This document shows positions 42,938 to 51,543 of a stretch of 64,000 bases of DNA, one piece after another. The notes below the pieces were generated by a model. The model did not search any database and was not told where the DNA came from. It worked only from the letters and a program-made list of their open reading frames with translations. The first letter of the stretch is position 1. Every line of letters starts with the position of its first letter. The stretch lies in assembly GCA_964624635.1 (NCBI GenBank), contig CAZUXM010000005.1, forward strand, positions 1-64,000, written 5' to 3'. This stretch comes from JANWKQ01 sp964624635. Its GTDB lineage: Bacteria > Bacteroidota > Bacteroidia > CAIKAF01. The translations under genes and the position numbers were made by a program.

Positions 42938-44242
42938 ATGAAGATGATGAAAAGAAAAATAATTTTAATAGTAACATTCGTAGGATTATTTACTTCCTGT
43001 ATTCAGGATAACTATACTGATCCGGCTAATAATGGAGTTGATCCTAATTTAACGGCAAATATTTCAATTGCCGATTTAAAAGCGCAGTATTTAGGTACAG
43101 CCATTGAATTACCTGATACAATGATTATCTCAGGAGTGGTAGTTGCAGATGATAAATCAGGGAACTTGTATAAATCCATTATTATTGATGATGGTACAGC
43201 AGGTATTTTAATCAGAGTAGATAATAATGGTTTATTTGGAACTTATCCTGTTGGTAGAAGAGTATTTGTAAAATGTGGCGGATTATGGATGGGTGATTAT
43301 GGAGGACTCATTCAGTTAGGTGGTCAGCTTACTGCAGGATCAACCAATGAAGTAGATGTGATTCCTGCATTGTTAACGGGAAATTATCTTTTTCCAGGAA
43401 CTTATAATAACCCGGTTACTCCAATTACTGTTGACATTCCATCATTGAATGATAGTTATCAAAACAGATTGATTCGTTTACAAAACGTTCAATTTATATA
43501 TGCCGATACTGGGAGAACCTTTTCTGATGCACAATTGCAACAGACCGTCAATTTAAATATTACGGATTGTAACGGTAATACTGTTATAGTTCGTACAAGT
43601 GGTTATGCTGATTTTGCAGGGCAAATGGTACCAGGTGGTAACGGTGATTTTATTGCTGTGTACGGAATATTTGGTTCTGATATGCAATTAACAGTTCGTC
43701 ATCCTAACGATTTACAATTAACAGGTGCACGTTGTGGTGATCCTATCATCTACAAAGATTTTGAAGATGGTTCGGTTACTTCAGGTGGATGGAGTGTACA
43801 ACAAGTTACCGGTCCTTCTATTACATGGACAGTGAATACAGCGGGTTCTATGTTTGGGGATGTATACGGACAATGTAGAAATTATTTACCACCCAACATC
43901 GCTTGTGAAACATGGTTGATTTCTCCAAGCATGGACCTTTCTCCGTTTGCCGCAAGTTCTACTAATCCAATATTTAGCATGCAAACAGCTTGTAATTACA
44001 CAGGAGCTAATTTAGAAGTATACTATTCAACGGATTATGTATCAGGACTACCGGCTACCGGAACATGGACATTGTTACCTGTTGCGCTTTCATCAGGTAG
44101 TTGGGCTTGGGTAAGTTCAGGTAATATTGATTTATCTACTTACACAACCGGAACTAATGTACATATTGGTATCAAATATACAGGTTCAGCGTCTGATGGA
44201 AAAACCTGGGAGATTGATGAGATTAAAGTGATGGAAATGTAG
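42938..44242 (+). CDS. DUF5689-domain surface lipoprotein (paralogue 2)
   Basis: 434 residues, lipobox FTSC (Cys20 or so), the same two-domain layout as the gene before it and over half identical by eye (SGVVVADDKSGNLYKSIIID, CGGLWMGDYGGLIQLGG, SASDGKTWEIDEI). It begins one base after the first copy, so the pair is cotranscribed. The two may bind different forms of one ligand or form a heteromeric lid. It ends just before a strong hairpin. Confidence 0.85.
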   Translation: MKMMKRKIILIVTFVGLFTSCIQDNYTDPANNGVDPNLTANISIADLKAQYLGTAIELPDTMIISGVVVADDKSGNLYKSIIIDDGTAGILIRVDNNGLFGTYPVGRRVFVKCGGLWMGDYGGLIQLGGQLTAGSTNEVDVIPALLTGNYLFPGTYNNPVTPITVDIPSLNDSYQNRLIRLQNVQFIYADTGRTFSDAQLQQTVNLNITDCNGNTVIVRTSGYADFAGQMVPGGNGDFIAVYGIFGSDMQLTVRHPNDLQLTGARCGDPIIYKDFEDGSVTSGGWSVQQVTGPSITWTVNTAGSMFGDVYGQCRNYLPPNIACETWLISPSMDLSPFAASSTNPIFSMQTACNYTGANLEVYYSTDYVSGLPATGTWTLLPVALSSGSWAWVSSGNIDLSTYTTGTNVHIGIKYTGSASDGKTWEIDEIKVMEM

Positions 44243-44265
44243 TTTCTCTATTTAAAATTTAATAA

Positions 44266-44300
44266 GTGATGGGAAAAATGCTATGCATTTTTCCCATCAC
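44266..44300. terminator. Perfect 15-bp bidirectional terminator hairpin
   Basis: GTGATGGGAAAAATG (44266-44280) and CATTTTTCCCATCAC (44286-44300), loop CTATG. It lies between convergent genes: the DUF5689 gene ends at 44242, the hydrolase gene at 44350. Confidence 0.85.
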
Positions 44301-44312
44301 AAGTTTTAGGTC

Positions 44313-44345
44313 ATTCCTGCGTACCGATAAGTTGGGAGCAGGAAT
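44313..44345. repeat. ATTCCTGC/GCAGGAAT hairpin
   Basis: ATTCCTGC (44313-44320) pairs with GCAGGAAT (44338-44345); the interior partly pairs. It is related to the GGGGATTCCT hairpin at 2622-2649. Confidence 0.5.
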
Positions 44346-44349
44346 CTCA

Positions 44350-45111
44350 TCAATTTTGTAAAAAACGTACAGTTTTCTCCAAATATTCCATTGGTTTTTC
44401 TGCATGTAACCAATGCCCTGCATCTTCAATGGTAGTTAATTCACTATTAGGAAAATGTTCCAATATATTATCAATATCCGAATCGTGAATATAATTGCTG
44501 TTTCCTCCGCGTAAGAATAGGGTAGGGCCTTCATATTTTACATCATCAAATAATTCTTCACCTACTTTTTCAATTTGTTGAGTGATGATTGGTAAATTAA
44601 ATCTCCATGCTAACTGCTCGTTGTTCCAATATAAATTTTTGAGCAGAAATTGGCGTGTGCCGAAATCAGGAATTTGTAATTCCATGTAAGTTTCCGCTTC
44701 TTTTCGGGTTTTGGTATTTACTAAATCCAAACCATTGAGTGCTGTTAAAATTTCAGTGTGATGTGGTCTGTAATATTTAGGTGCAATATCTGCAATAATG
44801 AGTTTGTTGATTTTTTCCGGAATCATTCCTGCCATTACCATCGCTACTTTCCCTCCCATACTATGACCCATTAGATTGATTTTTTCCAATCCTTCAGCCT
44901 CCATCAATTCAATTACATCTTGTGCCATAACGGTATACCCCCATTCATCACTATGTGGTGATTGACCATGATTGCGAAGATCAACAGTATAAGTGGAGAA
45001 GAGTTCCCCATATTTTTTTGCTAAGGTATTCCAGTTATCTGCAGTACCGAAAAGACCATGTAAAATAATAAGTGGTTCACCCGAACCTGTTTTCCTAAAA
45101 AATAGTTTCAT
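44350..45111 (-). CDS. Alpha/beta hydrolase (YbfF-like esterase)
   Basis: 253 residues from ATG 45111 (MKLFFRKTGSGEPLI); the frame extends to 45156 but that part is encoded by the CACAGAG palindrome and is unlikely to be protein. Oxyanion-loop HGLFGTADNW, nucleophile Ser in GHSMGG, and catalytic His in DAGHWLHAEKP. The HGLFG and DLRNHGQSP motifs fit the YbfF group of cytoplasmic acyl-ester hydrolases. Adjacent to pdxJ on the same strand, separated by a long hairpin. Confidence 0.9.
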   Translation of the reverse strand: MKLFFRKTGSGEPLIILHGLFGTADNWNTLAKKYGELFSTYTVDLRNHGQSPHSDEWGYTVMAQDVIELMEAEGLEKINLMGHSMGGKVAMVMAGMIPEKINKLIIADIAPKYYRPHHTEILTALNGLDLVNTKTRKEAETYMELQIPDFGTRQFLLKNLYWNNEQLAWRFNLPIITQQIEKVGEELFDDVKYEGPTLFLRGGNSNYIHDSDIDNILEHFPNSELTTIEDAGHWLHAEKPMEYLEKTVRFLQN

Positions 45112-45123
45112 ATGTTTTTTTAC

Positions 45124-45204
45124 CACAGAGGTCTCAGAGTTTTTCACTGAAGACACAGAGCTAAGTCTCTGTGTCCTCTGAGTTCTTTCATTGTTAACTC
45201 TGTG
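45124..45204. repeat. Three-level nested palindrome with CACAGAG words
   Basis: CACAGAG (45124-45130)/CTCTGTG (45198-45204), CTCAGAG (45133-45139)/CTCTGAG (45176-45182) and GACACAGAG (45152-45160)/CTCTGTGTC (45167-45175) nest inside each other, so the 81 bases fold into one long hairpin. It lies between pdxJ and the hydrolase gene, both leftward. Confidence 0.8.
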
Positions 45205-45223
45205 TTTTAAATTTTATCAGGTA

Positions 45224-45937
45224 TTATATTAATTGTCTTCTGTACATTTGTATTGTATTCTCTAATCCAAAATATAAAGCATCAGAAATTAAGGCATGAC
45301 CAATACTTACTTCCAATAGCTGAGGGATAGCTTTTGCAAAATAAGAGAGGTTATCTAAATTCAAATCATGTCCGGCATTGATACCCAATCCTACTTCATT
45401 TGCTTTAATGGCTGCTTTTAAATAAGGTTCAATGGCTTTTTCTTTTCCGTTGTGAAATTGTTTTGCGTATTCTTCAGTATATAATTCAATTCTATCTGTA
45501 CCTGTATCAACAGCATGTACAATTCTGTCTTCAATAGGATCAATAAATACAGATGTTCTAATTTGATGTTTTTTGAATTCGGCAATAATTTCTTTTAAAA
45601 AATCTTTGTACTTGATGGTATCCCATCCGGCATTACTGGTAATAGCGTCAGGGGCGTCGGGGACCAATGTAACTTGTGCCGGTTTAATTTTGCATACCAT
45701 TTCAATGAACTGTACGCTGGGATATCCCTCAATATTAAATTCAGTTGTTAATTGAGGCTTTAAATCGAATACATCCTGGTTTTTGATATGTCTTTCATCG
45801 GGGCGGGGATGTACCGTAATGCCTTCGGCTCCGAACCTTTCGCAATCCAAAGCTACTTTTAAAACGTCGGGCATATTAACACCTCTGGAGTTACGTAAAG
45901 TGGCTACTTTATTAATATTTACGGATAGTTTAGTCAT
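45224..45937 (-). CDS. pdxJ: Pyridoxine 5'-phosphate synthase
   Basis: Condenses 3-amino-2-oxopropyl phosphate with deoxyxylulose phosphate in the DXP-dependent vitamin B6 route. 237 residues, full length. Landmarks: LSVNINKVATLRNSRG, GITVHPRPDERHI, VTLVPD, VSVFIDP-like RTSVFIDPIEDR, LGINAGHDLN and EVSIGHALISDAL. The start at 45937 is unambiguous. The other pathway gene pdxA is not in the window. Confidence 0.97.
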   Translation of the reverse strand: MTKLSVNINKVATLRNSRGVNMPDVLKVALDCERFGAEGITVHPRPDERHIKNQDVFDLKPQLTTEFNIEGYPSVQFIEMVCKIKPAQVTLVPDAPDAITSNAGWDTIKYKDFLKEIIAEFKKHQIRTSVFIDPIEDRIVHAVDTGTDRIELYTEEYAKQFHNGKEKAIEPYLKAAIKANEVGLGINAGHDLNLDNLSYFAKAIPQLLEVSIGHALISDALYFGLENTIQMYRRQLI

Positions 45938-45953
45938 GTATATGTTTTATATT

Positions 45954-46016
45954 TTAGGTTTCACATTTCAGGTTCTGTTTCATAATTTTAAACCTCAAAC
46001 CTCAAACTTGAAACCC
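45954..46016. repeat. Intergenic inverted repeat, family B, copy 2
   Basis: TTTTAGGTTTCACATTTCAGGTT on the left pairs imperfectly with AAACCTCAAACCTCAAACTT and GAAACCC on the right. It shares the TTTCAGGTT word with 4258-4310. Located in the divergent region between pdxJ and the CBS gene. Confidence 0.6.
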
Positions 46017-46145
46017 TAATTAACCAATATTTAAGTAATAATTAGAACTTTTCGGAGTTTTAAGTGTATAATTTACTTAGTTTAGCTACTACAAAAAGTA
46101 CGTTCTATAACGGAGGTAAAATTAATAAAAACCAACCAATAGAAA

Positions 46146-46808
46146 ATGATAGCAGAAGAGTTAATAAGTAATGAGATTCCACCTTTAAAAACTTCGGATA
46201 CAGGTTTAAAGGCGTTGGGTTGGATGGAAGAATTTAAAATATCTCATCTGCCTATTGTGAATCATACCGATTTTTTAGGGATGATATCCGAAGAAGATAT
46301 CATCAATCTTAATGCACCTGATGAACCATTGGGGAGTTATCGGTTGTCATTGTCTCAACCTTTTGTACGTAATACCCAACATATTTATGAGGTAATCAAG
46401 TTAGTGTCTGATTTACATTTAACAGTGATTCCGGTGTTGGATGCTAATCAAAAATATTTAGGACTTATTACTATTCGTGATCTCATCCAGCATATGGCCT
46501 CCAGATCTTCAATTAAAGATCCAGGAGGGATTATTGTATTGGAGGTAAACGAAAGAGATTATAGCTTAACACAAATAGCACAAATTGTAGAAAGTAATGA
46601 TTGTAAAGTGTTAAGCAGTTATGTAAATACAGTCCCCGATAGTACAAAAATGAATGTAGTGCTTAAAGTAAACCGTACTGATTTACGTGCCGTGTTGGCA
46701 ACCTTTACAAGGTACAACTATGTTATTGTAGGCTCATATATGGAAACTGGCTCATCAGATGATATGCGTGATCGTTTTGATATGCTGATGAATTATCTTG
46801 ATATGTAG
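46146..46808 (+). CDS. CBS-domain protein
   Basis: 220 residues. Two CBS domains (about 1-70 with ALGWMEEFKISHLPIVN, and 75-130 with HIYEVIKLVSDLHLTVIPVLD), then an ACT-like regulatory region (about 140-215: GGIIVLEVNERDYSLTQIAQIVESND). CBS pairs bind adenine nucleotides and regulate attached or partner proteins. Bacteroidota carry this free-standing CBS protein, but its partner is not known to me. A terminator shared with the convergent gene follows. Confidence 0.88.
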   Translation: MIAEELISNEIPPLKTSDTGLKALGWMEEFKISHLPIVNHTDFLGMISEEDIINLNAPDEPLGSYRLSLSQPFVRNTQHIYEVIKLVSDLHLTVIPVLDANQKYLGLITIRDLIQHMASRSSIKDPGGIIVLEVNERDYSLTQIAQIVESNDCKVLSSYVNTVPDSTKMNVVLKVNRTDLRAVLATFTRYNYVIVGSYMETGSSDDMRDRFDMLMNYLDM

Positions 46809-46831
46809 TTACACAAACTAAAATAATAATC

Positions 46832-46866
46832 AAAAAAAATCCCGACTCTATATAATCGGGATTTTT
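46832..46866. terminator. Bidirectional rho-independent terminator
   Basis: AAAAATCCCGA (46835-46845)/TCGGGATTTTT (46856-46866) with a 10-base loop, A run on one side and T run on the other. It serves both convergent genes (CBS and PorE-like). Confidence 0.9.
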
Positions 46867-46887
46867 AGTTTAAAGATGTATTGTATT

Positions 46888-49152
46888 TTATTTGATGATT
46901 TTGAACTCTACACGTCTGTTCAACTGCATGTTTTCTTCAGTATCGTTTTCAGCTATCGGCTGATCAAATCCATATCCTTTGCTCACTAATCTTGCGGCAT
47001 CAACCCCATTGGCTACCAGCCATTCAAGCACCGAAGCAGCTCTTGAATCAGATAATGCATAATTGTAAGTTTTAGAACCGCGATTATCAGTATGCGCTGA
47101 AACTTCTACACGTACATCAGGATTTTCATGTAAAAATTCTTTTAAGATGTTCAACTCTGTAATAGATTCAGAACGTAAATTGGATTTGTTATAATCAAAG
47201 TATACATTCTTTAATACAAATTTGTCACCTACTTCTAATTCATCTAATTCAAAATTTCCCAAGTAGATTGTTTTTTGCAGATCGTCCTTAGTGAATCGAA
47301 TATTTTGTTTCACCATTTTATAGCCTTTAGCAATTACAATAACTTCATAGTCCACGTCTATTTCCAATCGATATTCACATTTCCCATCAACCGTTTGTAA
47401 TTTGGCTACTACATTTTCACCGGCATTGATTTCCACCTCCCCATTTACTATATTCAGTGTTTTCTTATCTTTTAGTTCACACTTCATAACTATTGGTGCA
47501 AAAAGAGGTTTCAGATAAATTTGTTTTCTTATAACGGTAGTGTCAAAATCCGGAATTTTTTCAAACTTGGTATTGAATTTTATTTTTTTGGTTTCGTATC
47601 CTTCAGCTCTTGCATCAGCAGTATAATATTTGGATACACCTATAATAGAAGAATATTTTCCGATTGACTCATTTTTCATATCTACTTCTACCGGAATGTA
47701 GGCAGTTTCAATTACACTTAAGTCAGATGAAATTAATTGATTTGTTCTTTCGTCATATACTTCAACGATTAATGGTAACTTAATAGCATCAAGGATATAC
47801 ATTTCGTACACATCTTTTTCTCCTTGTCCACCTTTTCTGTCTGAATCGAAGAAAGCTTTTTTGCCATCTTCGGTAAAGAAAATGAATACATCGTTAGAAG
47901 TTGAGTTGATAGGGAAACCAACATTTTGGGGAGTGGTAAATTTACCATTATCTACTTCACATTTAAAAATATCAAATCCACCAATGGAAGTATGCCCTTG
48001 TGAGCTGAAGTAAAAAGTTTTTCCATCTGATTTGATGAATGGGCTTTCTTCATTATAAATAGTATTAATATCATCTAGCTCTTGAGGTTCACTCCATTTT
48101 CCATTTGCATCTTTGGTAACCATACAAATATCGAGTCCCCCTTTGGTAGCATATTTTGGATTTTCGGTAGTAAAGTAAATAGTATTTCCATCAGGAGAAT
48201 AGCAGGCATGAGTTTCGCGGTACTTCGAATTAATAGCTTTTATTGGTTGCGGAGTGGTCCAACTTCCATTTTTATTTTCTGATTCATACAAATCACCATT
48301 ATCGTTTTTTTGATATCTATAGATGATAAGCTTGTCTCCTTTTGGAGATAACCAAACCACAGCATCATGATCGGCAGAGTTTACATCTCCTTTTAGTTTT
48401 TCGGCTCTTGTCCATGTACCATCTTGATTTTTTGTTGAAATATAAATATCCTCAAATTCAAAAGGGGACTCTGGGTCAACCATTCCTCCGGTACTACCTG
48501 CACGACGACTAGTAAACACAATCATGTCCTCTGTTGAGTTGACTGCAGCAGTATAGTCCGGATATTTGCTGTTAATCATTGAACCCATGTTAAGCATGAT
48601 GATTGGAATTGAATCACGAACATTTTTTTTTCCACTATTACATTGAGCTATTCTCATTCCAACATATTTTTTCTCCACTTCCATTGAACCTGCCATGTTC
48701 ATCAATTCTACTTTGTTCCCTTCTTTTGAATTAAGTAAAGTATTGTATTCTGAGTACATGTCTATGGCTTTGTCCCATTGCCCATCTAAATGTAATTCTT
48801 CGGCAAGAGGTAATAATGCTCTGTTTCTATATTCCTTATCTAAAGCAATTGCTTTTTCATAGAAATCAGCAGCAGTATGTGTATTGTTGAATTGTTTGTA
48901 GATAGTAGCTATTTGAAAATTTAATCGGGCATTGTTCGGATTAAACTCATTGGCTTTTAAATAATAACCTAAAGCAGTCTCCCATGATCTTGGACCATAA
49001 TAAAAATACTCATCTCCTTTTTCAAAATTAGCCTGAGCACTTTTTAATCCTGATTTATTATCAGGGAAGTTTTTCTCTGTAAATTCAACGTTGTTTTGTG
49101 CATACAATATTCCGCTAAGGAACATGAAGCATATAACAATAAACTGTTTCAT
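46888..49152 (-). CDS. TPR/PD40/OmpA-domain protein (PorE-like), copy 2 of the pair
   Basis: 754 residues. Signal peptide (1-18), TPR-like helices (about 40-180: YYLKANEFNPNNARLNFQIA), a PD40/WD40-type propeller (about 195-470: SPDGNTIYFTTENPKYATKGGLDI, FYFSSQGHTSIGGFDIF), carboxypeptidase-regulatory-like strands (about 480-620), and a C-terminal OmpA peptidoglycan-binding domain (about 640-754: EVSAHTDNRGSKTYNYALSD). This is the layout of PorE, which links the T9SS to the cell wall. It follows the next gene by 25 bases and is its paralogue. Confidence 0.88.
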   Translation of the reverse strand: MKQFIVICFMFLSGILYAQNNVEFTEKNFPDNKSGLKSAQANFEKGDEYFYYGPRSWETALGYYLKANEFNPNNARLNFQIATIYKQFNNTHTAADFYEKAIALDKEYRNRALLPLAEELHLDGQWDKAIDMYSEYNTLLNSKEGNKVELMNMAGSMEVEKKYVGMRIAQCNSGKKNVRDSIPIIMLNMGSMINSKYPDYTAAVNSTEDMIVFTSRRAGSTGGMVDPESPFEFEDIYISTKNQDGTWTRAEKLKGDVNSADHDAVVWLSPKGDKLIIYRYQKNDNGDLYESENKNGSWTTPQPIKAINSKYRETHACYSPDGNTIYFTTENPKYATKGGLDICMVTKDANGKWSEPQELDDINTIYNEESPFIKSDGKTFYFSSQGHTSIGGFDIFKCEVDNGKFTTPQNVGFPINSTSNDVFIFFTEDGKKAFFDSDRKGGQGEKDVYEMYILDAIKLPLIVEVYDERTNQLISSDLSVIETAYIPVEVDMKNESIGKYSSIIGVSKYYTADARAEGYETKKIKFNTKFEKIPDFDTTVIRKQIYLKPLFAPIVMKCELKDKKTLNIVNGEVEINAGENVVAKLQTVDGKCEYRLEIDVDYEVIVIAKGYKMVKQNIRFTKDDLQKTIYLGNFELDELEVGDKFVLKNVYFDYNKSNLRSESITELNILKEFLHENPDVRVEVSAHTDNRGSKTYNYALSDSRAASVLEWLVANGVDAARLVSKGYGFDQPIAENDTEENMQLNRRVEFKIIK

Positions 49153-49177
49153 ATGGGTATTAGGGTTTAGTTAGGTA

Positions 49178-51463
49178 CTATTGATCTTCAAGAATTTTGA
49201 TCTCTGATCTTCTGTTCAGAGCTCTGCCTTCAGGAGTATCGTTGGTGGCTATAGGCTGGTCAGGTCCATAACCTTTGTAAGTGATTCTTTCTTTAGCAAT
49301 ACCATTTTTGGTTAACCAATCATAAATAGATTTTGCACGTGCAACAGAAAGTTTCATATTCATTGAATGTGAACCTACAATATCAGTATGTGCAGATACT
49401 TCTACTTTAATGTACGGGTTTTCAGTCATGAATTCTTTTAATATAGTAAGTTCAGTAATTGACTCTTTTTTAAGTGTAGCTTTACCACTTTCGTACTGTA
49501 CATTTCTCATAGCAAATCTATCACCCACTTTAATTCTATCCAGATAAAGATCTTTTTTATTGTTCTTTGCCGTTAATTTGAAAGTTTCTCTATATGGCAT
49601 GTGCCCTTTAGCCAAAGCAGTAATGGTATATTCTTTATTTCTTGGAAGATCAATAGTATACATAGTATTTACTGTTTGTACCTGACCCACTTTATCATTG
49701 CTGTTTGCTTTTGTTATTTCAATGATACCATCAACAGGTTTTCCTGATACCTTATCAAAAAGCTGACCATTTAAAGCTATAGGAGAGTAATCTTTCTTTA
49801 ATCTGAAAGTTCTGTTTATTTCAATTGTGTCAAAGTTCACCAGTTGATCATACTTGGTACTGAAATTAAACTCTTCATCATTATAACCATCAGACGTAAC
49901 CGTAACTTCAAAATTTTTCATGATGCCTACTTCTGTGTTATGAATACCATTAGTATTGGTCAATTTCCATGTTGAGTCATTAGATACTTTTTTAATTGTA
50001 ACCAACCCTTCTCTAATGGTATCATTGGTTTCATCATCAATCATTACAACATTAACTGGGAATGATATAGCAGTTAAGATAAATCCTTCGTAAATATCCT
50101 GAGACCCAAATCCACCATCGCGGTTTGAATTGAAATAAACTCTTTTACCATCATCAGAGAAATAAATAAATGCATCATCAAACGGAGTGTTTAATGGAAT
50201 GCCCATATTTATTGGTTCAGAGAAAGTTCCATTATCACTTAGCTCACATCTGAAAAAGTCAAAACCTCCAACAGAAGTATGCCCTTGAGAACTGAAATAA
50301 AACGTTTTTCCATCAGGTTTGATGAAAGGACTTTCTTCATCCCATTCAGTATTGATTTTACTTCCGATATCTACAGGTTCACTCCATTTACCTTCTGTAT
50401 CACTGTAAGTTGATTTAACAATATCCAAACCACCATGTTTTGCCCATTTAGGATTGTTAGTTGTAAAATAAATAGTTTTTCCGTCAGCACTCATAGAAGC
50501 ATGGGTTTCCCTCCATGTAGAATTGATACCTTTTACCGGGGTAGGGTCTGTCCACTTTCCATCTACGAAATCACTTTCATAAATATCACCTTGTTTTTTG
50601 GGATCTTTAGATTTGGATTTATTGAAGTATAATAATAAACGATTACCATCTCCACTTAACCATACCGGAGCCTCATGCGCTTGTGAATTTACATCACCAT
50701 GCAAGTGTTCGGCTTTCGACCATCCATTGGCATCCCTTCGTGATACATATACGTCTTCAAACTCAAATGCAGAACCATGGTTATCTCTGTTACCTGTATT
50801 TCCTGGACGACGAGATACAAAAACCAGTAAGTCTTCATTATGGTTTACTACTGCAGAGTATTCAGGATATTTAGAGTTGATTGCTGGTGAAATATTTTCA
50901 AATATGATAGGTACAGTATCATGAGAGATTACTTTACCGGTTTCGCATTGTTTGATACAAAGATCAACCCACTTTAACTCATGAGCTACATCTTTTGAGT
51001 GCATATTCAAATGTTTATGACCACCCTCTTTTAAAAAGGTTTTATATTCTTTGTAATGAGAAATAGCGCCATCCCAATCACCATCCTGGTGGTATGAAGT
51101 TGCCAGCTCATATAAAATTTGATCCCTTAATTCAGAATTAAGAGAAATTGCTTTTTCATAGTATTTCTCGGCATCATGTGGGTGATGCAAAGCATAATAA
51201 ATATGACCTAGGTGAAAATTAAGATAATCGTTATCAGGATTAAAGTTATAAGCATCTAAATATTTTGCCAATGCAGCTTCATAAAGAGGGGGACCTCCTT
51301 CATAATACATTTTATTTCCTTCTTCATAAGTTTTAAAAGCTTTTTCAAATTCTGTTTCGCGACCTGGAAAGTTTTCCTTTTTCCAGTCAACATTTTTTTG
51401 TGCTTGTAAACTAATAGTGATAAATAAGAAAGCCAGTGTAATGATAAGGTTGTTAGATCTCAT
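49178..51463 (-). CDS. TPR/PD40/OmpA-domain protein (PorE-like), copy 1 of the pair
   Basis: 761 residues, with the same order as its downstream paralogue: signal peptide ending LQAQ, TPR segment (YLDAYNFNPDNDYLNFHLGH), PD40 propeller (ADGKTIYFTTNNPKWAKHGGLDI, FYFSSQGHTSVGGFDFF), regulatory-like strands, OmpA domain (EVSAHTDIVGSHSMNMKLS). About half identical to copy 2 by eye. The pair is one transcription unit. PorE-like function in anchoring the T9SS is an inference from architecture; several Bacteroidota have multiple such paralogues. Confidence 0.88.
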   Translation of the reverse strand: MRSNNLIITLAFLFITISLQAQKNVDWKKENFPGRETEFEKAFKTYEEGNKMYYEGGPPLYEAALAKYLDAYNFNPDNDYLNFHLGHIYYALHHPHDAEKYYEKAISLNSELRDQILYELATSYHQDGDWDGAISHYKEYKTFLKEGGHKHLNMHSKDVAHELKWVDLCIKQCETGKVISHDTVPIIFENISPAINSKYPEYSAVVNHNEDLLVFVSRRPGNTGNRDNHGSAFEFEDVYVSRRDANGWSKAEHLHGDVNSQAHEAPVWLSGDGNRLLLYFNKSKSKDPKKQGDIYESDFVDGKWTDPTPVKGINSTWRETHASMSADGKTIYFTTNNPKWAKHGGLDIVKSTYSDTEGKWSEPVDIGSKINTEWDEESPFIKPDGKTFYFSSQGHTSVGGFDFFRCELSDNGTFSEPINMGIPLNTPFDDAFIYFSDDGKRVYFNSNRDGGFGSQDIYEGFILTAISFPVNVVMIDDETNDTIREGLVTIKKVSNDSTWKLTNTNGIHNTEVGIMKNFEVTVTSDGYNDEEFNFSTKYDQLVNFDTIEINRTFRLKKDYSPIALNGQLFDKVSGKPVDGIIEITKANSNDKVGQVQTVNTMYTIDLPRNKEYTITALAKGHMPYRETFKLTAKNNKKDLYLDRIKVGDRFAMRNVQYESGKATLKKESITELTILKEFMTENPYIKVEVSAHTDIVGSHSMNMKLSVARAKSIYDWLTKNGIAKERITYKGYGPDQPIATNDTPEGRALNRRSEIKILEDQ

Positions 51464-51543
51464 GATACTCGCGATTGGGTGTTTTAATAAGTTTGCTAAA
51501 GTACGCTAAAAATCTGAGAAATCAGTCGTTTTTTAATATTTTT

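Noticed and set aside
44993..45181. 62-codon plus-strand ORF spanning the CACAGAG palindrome
   Set aside because: Shadow of the hydrolase gene and the repeat.
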